NCBI GenBank assembly: GCA_039182965.1 | Contig: JBCDBW010000120.1 | Coordinates: 1 to 13,039 of the forward strand | From: JBCDBW01 sp039182965 | GTDB taxonomy: Bacteria; Verrucomicrobiota; Verrucomicrobiia; Verrucomicrobiales; DEV007 | Reading direction: 5' to 3' | DNA: 13,039 nt | Shown: positions 11,367-13,039 of the stretch, one piece after another | Numbering within the stretch: position 1 is the stretch's first letter | Layout of the letters: each line of letters begins with the position of its first letter | Position numbers and translations under genes: made by a program | The notes under the pieces: generated by a model | The model's input: only the letters and a program-made list of their open reading frames with translations | The model's database searches: none | What the model was told of the DNA's origin: nothing

Positions 11367-12973
11367 TTGGGTTGTTTGAAGGCGTTGGATTGGTAGGTGA
11401 CGGGTTTGTCGGGGGCGGGGTCCTTAGCGGGGTGGACGAGGGAGTGGTGGAAGGCCTCGAGTTTTTGTTTTCGTTCGCCGTGGTTAAACGCTTGCTCTTC
11501 ATCGAAGGCAGCGGCGTCGAATTTGGGATTGGTGGTGAGCGGCCGGGCGTCGACGTCTTTTTTCCAGGCAGCGAGTTTCTTGCTCATGGATTTGACGCGT
11601 TCCGGTTGGGCGATGGCGAGGTCATTTTGTTCGCCGACGTCGTTGGTTACGTTGAACAGGCGGAAGGACCCGTCTTCGAGGTCTTCGATGAGTTTCCAAT
11701 CGCCTTCGATGATCATACTGACTGGTTCGCCGCCTTGGTTTGAGTAGTGGGGGTAGTGCCAGAAGAGCGGGCGATCGGGGAGGGATGCTTCGCCTTTGAG
11801 GAGGGGGATGAGACTCACGCCGTCGACGTGTTGCTCGGGGCGGAGGTCGAGGCCACAGGCTTCGAGGATGGTGGGGTAGAAGTCGGTGCCGGTGACGGGC
11901 GTGTCGTTCACTGCGGGTTTGGCGCCGGCGGGCCAGCGGATGTAATAGGGTTCGCGGATGCCGCCTTCGTATTCGATCCCTTTGCCGCCGCGGAGGGGGA
12001 GGTTCGAGGTGGAGAAGGCGTCGCCGGCTGAGACGCCGCCGTTGTCCGAGGTGAAGATGACGACGGTGTTTTCGGCGAGGTCGAGTTCGTCGAGTTTGTC
12101 GAGGACGATCCCGACGGCGTCATCCATGGATTCCATCATCCCGGCGTAGATGGGGTTGTCCTGGACTTGGCGGACGGGGATGCGGACGTCGTTGAGGAAC
12201 CGTTCTTTCGGATTGGGGAGTTCAAGGGCTTTGGCGCGGTATTTTTCGTAGAGTTCGGGGGTGGTTTGGTCGGGGCTGTGGACCGAGTAGAAGCTGAGCA
12301 TGGCGAAGAAGGGTTCGTCTCTGGAGGCGTCGATGAACTTCGCGGTTTCTTCGCCGAGGCGGATGGGGAGGGATTCGCCGTCGGGGCCGCTTTCGAGTCT
12401 GGGGTTGTTGTAGGGCGCGAAGAAGCCTCCGGGAGGGGAACCTCGTTCGTGGCCGCCCTTGTTGATATCGAAGCCTTGGTCTTCGGGGTAGAAGCCCTCG
12501 CTACCGAGGTGCCATTTACCGGCGAAGAAGGTCTTGTAGCCGGCCTCTTTGAGGGCTTCGGCGATGGTGATTTCTTCGTGGGGGAGTTGGAGGGCGTGTT
12601 CGGCGGGGAGGTGGGACGTGTTGCGACTCCATTTATCGGGTTGGAGCTTTCCTTCGGGGTTGATGAAATTGGTGATGTAGAAGCGTGTGGGGTATTTGCC
12701 GGAGACGATGCTGGCGCGTGAGGGGCTGCAGACTTGGCAGGTGGCGTAGCCGCGGGTGAAGCGGACCCCTTCGTTGGCGATGCGATCGATATTGGGGGTT
12801 TCGTGGAAGGTGGAGCCTTCGACGGTGAGGTCGTTCACGCCGAGGTCGTCGGCGAGAATGAAAACTACGTTGCAACGTGACGTTGCCTCCAGAGGCGGCT
12901 TCGCCGCGACGAGAGGCGTAACGCCGAAGATTGCTTGTAGGCAGATGGCGCAGACTAAGAGGATTTTTTTCAT
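11363..12973 (-). CDS. Sulfatase A (arylsulfatase-like), secreted
   Basis: A complete 536-residue type I sulfatase and the first gene of the visible operon. The signal peptide starts MKKILLVCAICLQAIF and probably ends at LVAA|K (21-25). The metal aspartates are D42 and D43 in ILADDLG. The formylglycine motif is C82-S-P-S-R86 in CQVCSPSRASIVSG. K153 and H155 stand in GKWHLG, H232 in YSVHSP, D310-N311 in SDNGG and K331 in RGGKG, so the site is complete. The C-terminal subdomain shows LFWHYPHYSNQGG (about 413-425) and GDWKLIEDL (about 433-441). Residues 17-34 are encoded by a block of palindromes and look like a late insertion. The ATG at 12973 is chosen because the basic start of the signal peptide lies there; the open frame up to 13015 adds a Pro/Cys-rich stretch without a signal-peptide pattern. 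No Shine-Dalgarno or clear promoter is visible in the 66 bases upstream. Confidence 0.96.
   Translation of the reverse strand: MKKILLVCAICLQAIFGVTPLVAAKPPLEATSRCNVVFILADDLGVNDLTVEGSTFHETPNIDRIANEGVRFTRGYATCQVCSPSRASIVSGKYPTRFYITNFINPEGKLQPDKWSRNTSHLPAEHALQLPHEEITIAEALKEAGYKTFFAGKWHLGSEGFYPEDQGFDINKGGHERGSPPGGFFAPYNNPRLESGPDGESLPIRLGEETAKFIDASRDEPFFAMLSFYSVHSPDQTTPELYEKYRAKALELPNPKERFLNDVRIPVRQVQDNPIYAGMMESMDDAVGIVLDKLDELDLAENTVVIFTSDNGGVSAGDAFSTSNLPLRGGKGIEYEGGIREPYYIRWPAGAKPAVNDTPVTGTDFYPTILEACGLDLRPEQHVDGVSLIPLLKGEASLPDRPLFWHYPHYSNQGGEPVSMIIEGDWKLIEDLEDGSFRLFNVTNDVGEQNDLAIAQPERVKSMSKKLAAWKKDVDARPLTTNPKFDAAAFDEEQAFNHGERKQKLEAFHHSLVHPAKDPAPDKPVTYQSNAFKQPK
12872..12925. repeat. Block of four consecutive perfect palindromes inside the sulfatase A gene
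   Basis: Four short inverted repeats follow each other: 12872-12886 (GCAACGT-G-ACGTTGC), 12885-12896 (GCCTC-CA-GAGGC), 12895-12907 (GCGGC-TTC-GCCGC) and 12915-12925 (GGCGT-A-ACGCC). Together they span 54 bp, exactly codons 17 to 34 of sulfatase A. The density of perfect palindromes is far above its surroundings and suggests a small mobile palindromic element fixed in frame. Copies elsewhere in the genome would confirm this. Confidence 0.7.
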
Positions 12974-13039
12974 GGATGGATGAAGAGGGCAAAAGGGTGG
13001 ACGACAAGGTGCCATGGGTCTGGGGGGAGGCGAAGGGTA

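Noticed and set aside
12974..13039. Promoter or further gene upstream of sulfatase A
   Set aside because: The 66 bases show no convincing -35/-10 pair, Shine-Dalgarno or coding pattern; the stretch is too short to judge.

Overview
The window is one stretch of bacterial accessory chromosome in which all ten recognisable genes lie on the minus strand, packed almost end to end. Transcription runs from about 13 kb down to 1. The gene content is typical of Planctomycetota and Verrucomicrobiota: several secreted formylglycine-dependent sulfatases, a PSCyt1-PSCyt2-PSD1 (DUF1549/DUF1553) cytochrome protein paired with a Tat-exported DUF1501 protein, and DUF1080 (3-keto-disaccharide hydrolase-like) proteins. 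Most starts lack a Shine-Dalgarno sequence, which also fits those phyla. I cannot assign a genus; the small palindromic repeats make me lean towards Verrucomicrobiota, but this is a guess.

Layout in transcription order: sulfatase A (12973-11363); sulfatase B (11366-9693, 4-nt ATGA overlap with A); sulfatase C (9690-8173, 2-nt gap and a strong Shine-Dalgarno); PSCyt1-PSCyt2-PSD1 protein (8201-5247, overlapping C); DUF1501 protein (5233-3746); DUF1080 protein I (3715-3110); secreted xylose-isomerase-like TIM-barrel protein (3096-2230); a 90-nt gap holding a perfect palindrome; DUF1080 protein II (2139-1387); DUF1080 protein III (1390-569, ATGA overlap); a 124-nt gap; and the N-terminal part of sulfatase D (444-1), which runs off the left edge. 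No untranslated stretch exceeds 300 bases. I saw no tRNA, rRNA, CRISPR array, transposase or integrase.

Every complete product carries a Sec-type or Tat-type export signal, and the partial sulfatase D also begins with a Sec signal, so the whole operon appears to act outside the cytoplasm. Sulfatases would remove sulfate esters from a sulfated glycan. The DUF1080 proteins and the TIM-barrel protein belong to folds that take part in breakdown of 3-keto-glycosides. The haem-c protein could be an electron acceptor for periplasmic sugar oxidation. That pathway is inference: no glycoside hydrolase, transporter, sugar oxidoreductase or sulfatase-maturing enzyme is in the window.

The most unusual DNA-level feature is a 54-bp, exactly 18-codon block of four consecutive perfect palindromes inside the 5' end of sulfatase A. 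It encodes the end of the signal peptide, including the likely cleavage site, and the linker to the catalytic domain. Sulfatase B carries a different short repeat, an 8-nt periodic tract, at the equivalent linker position.
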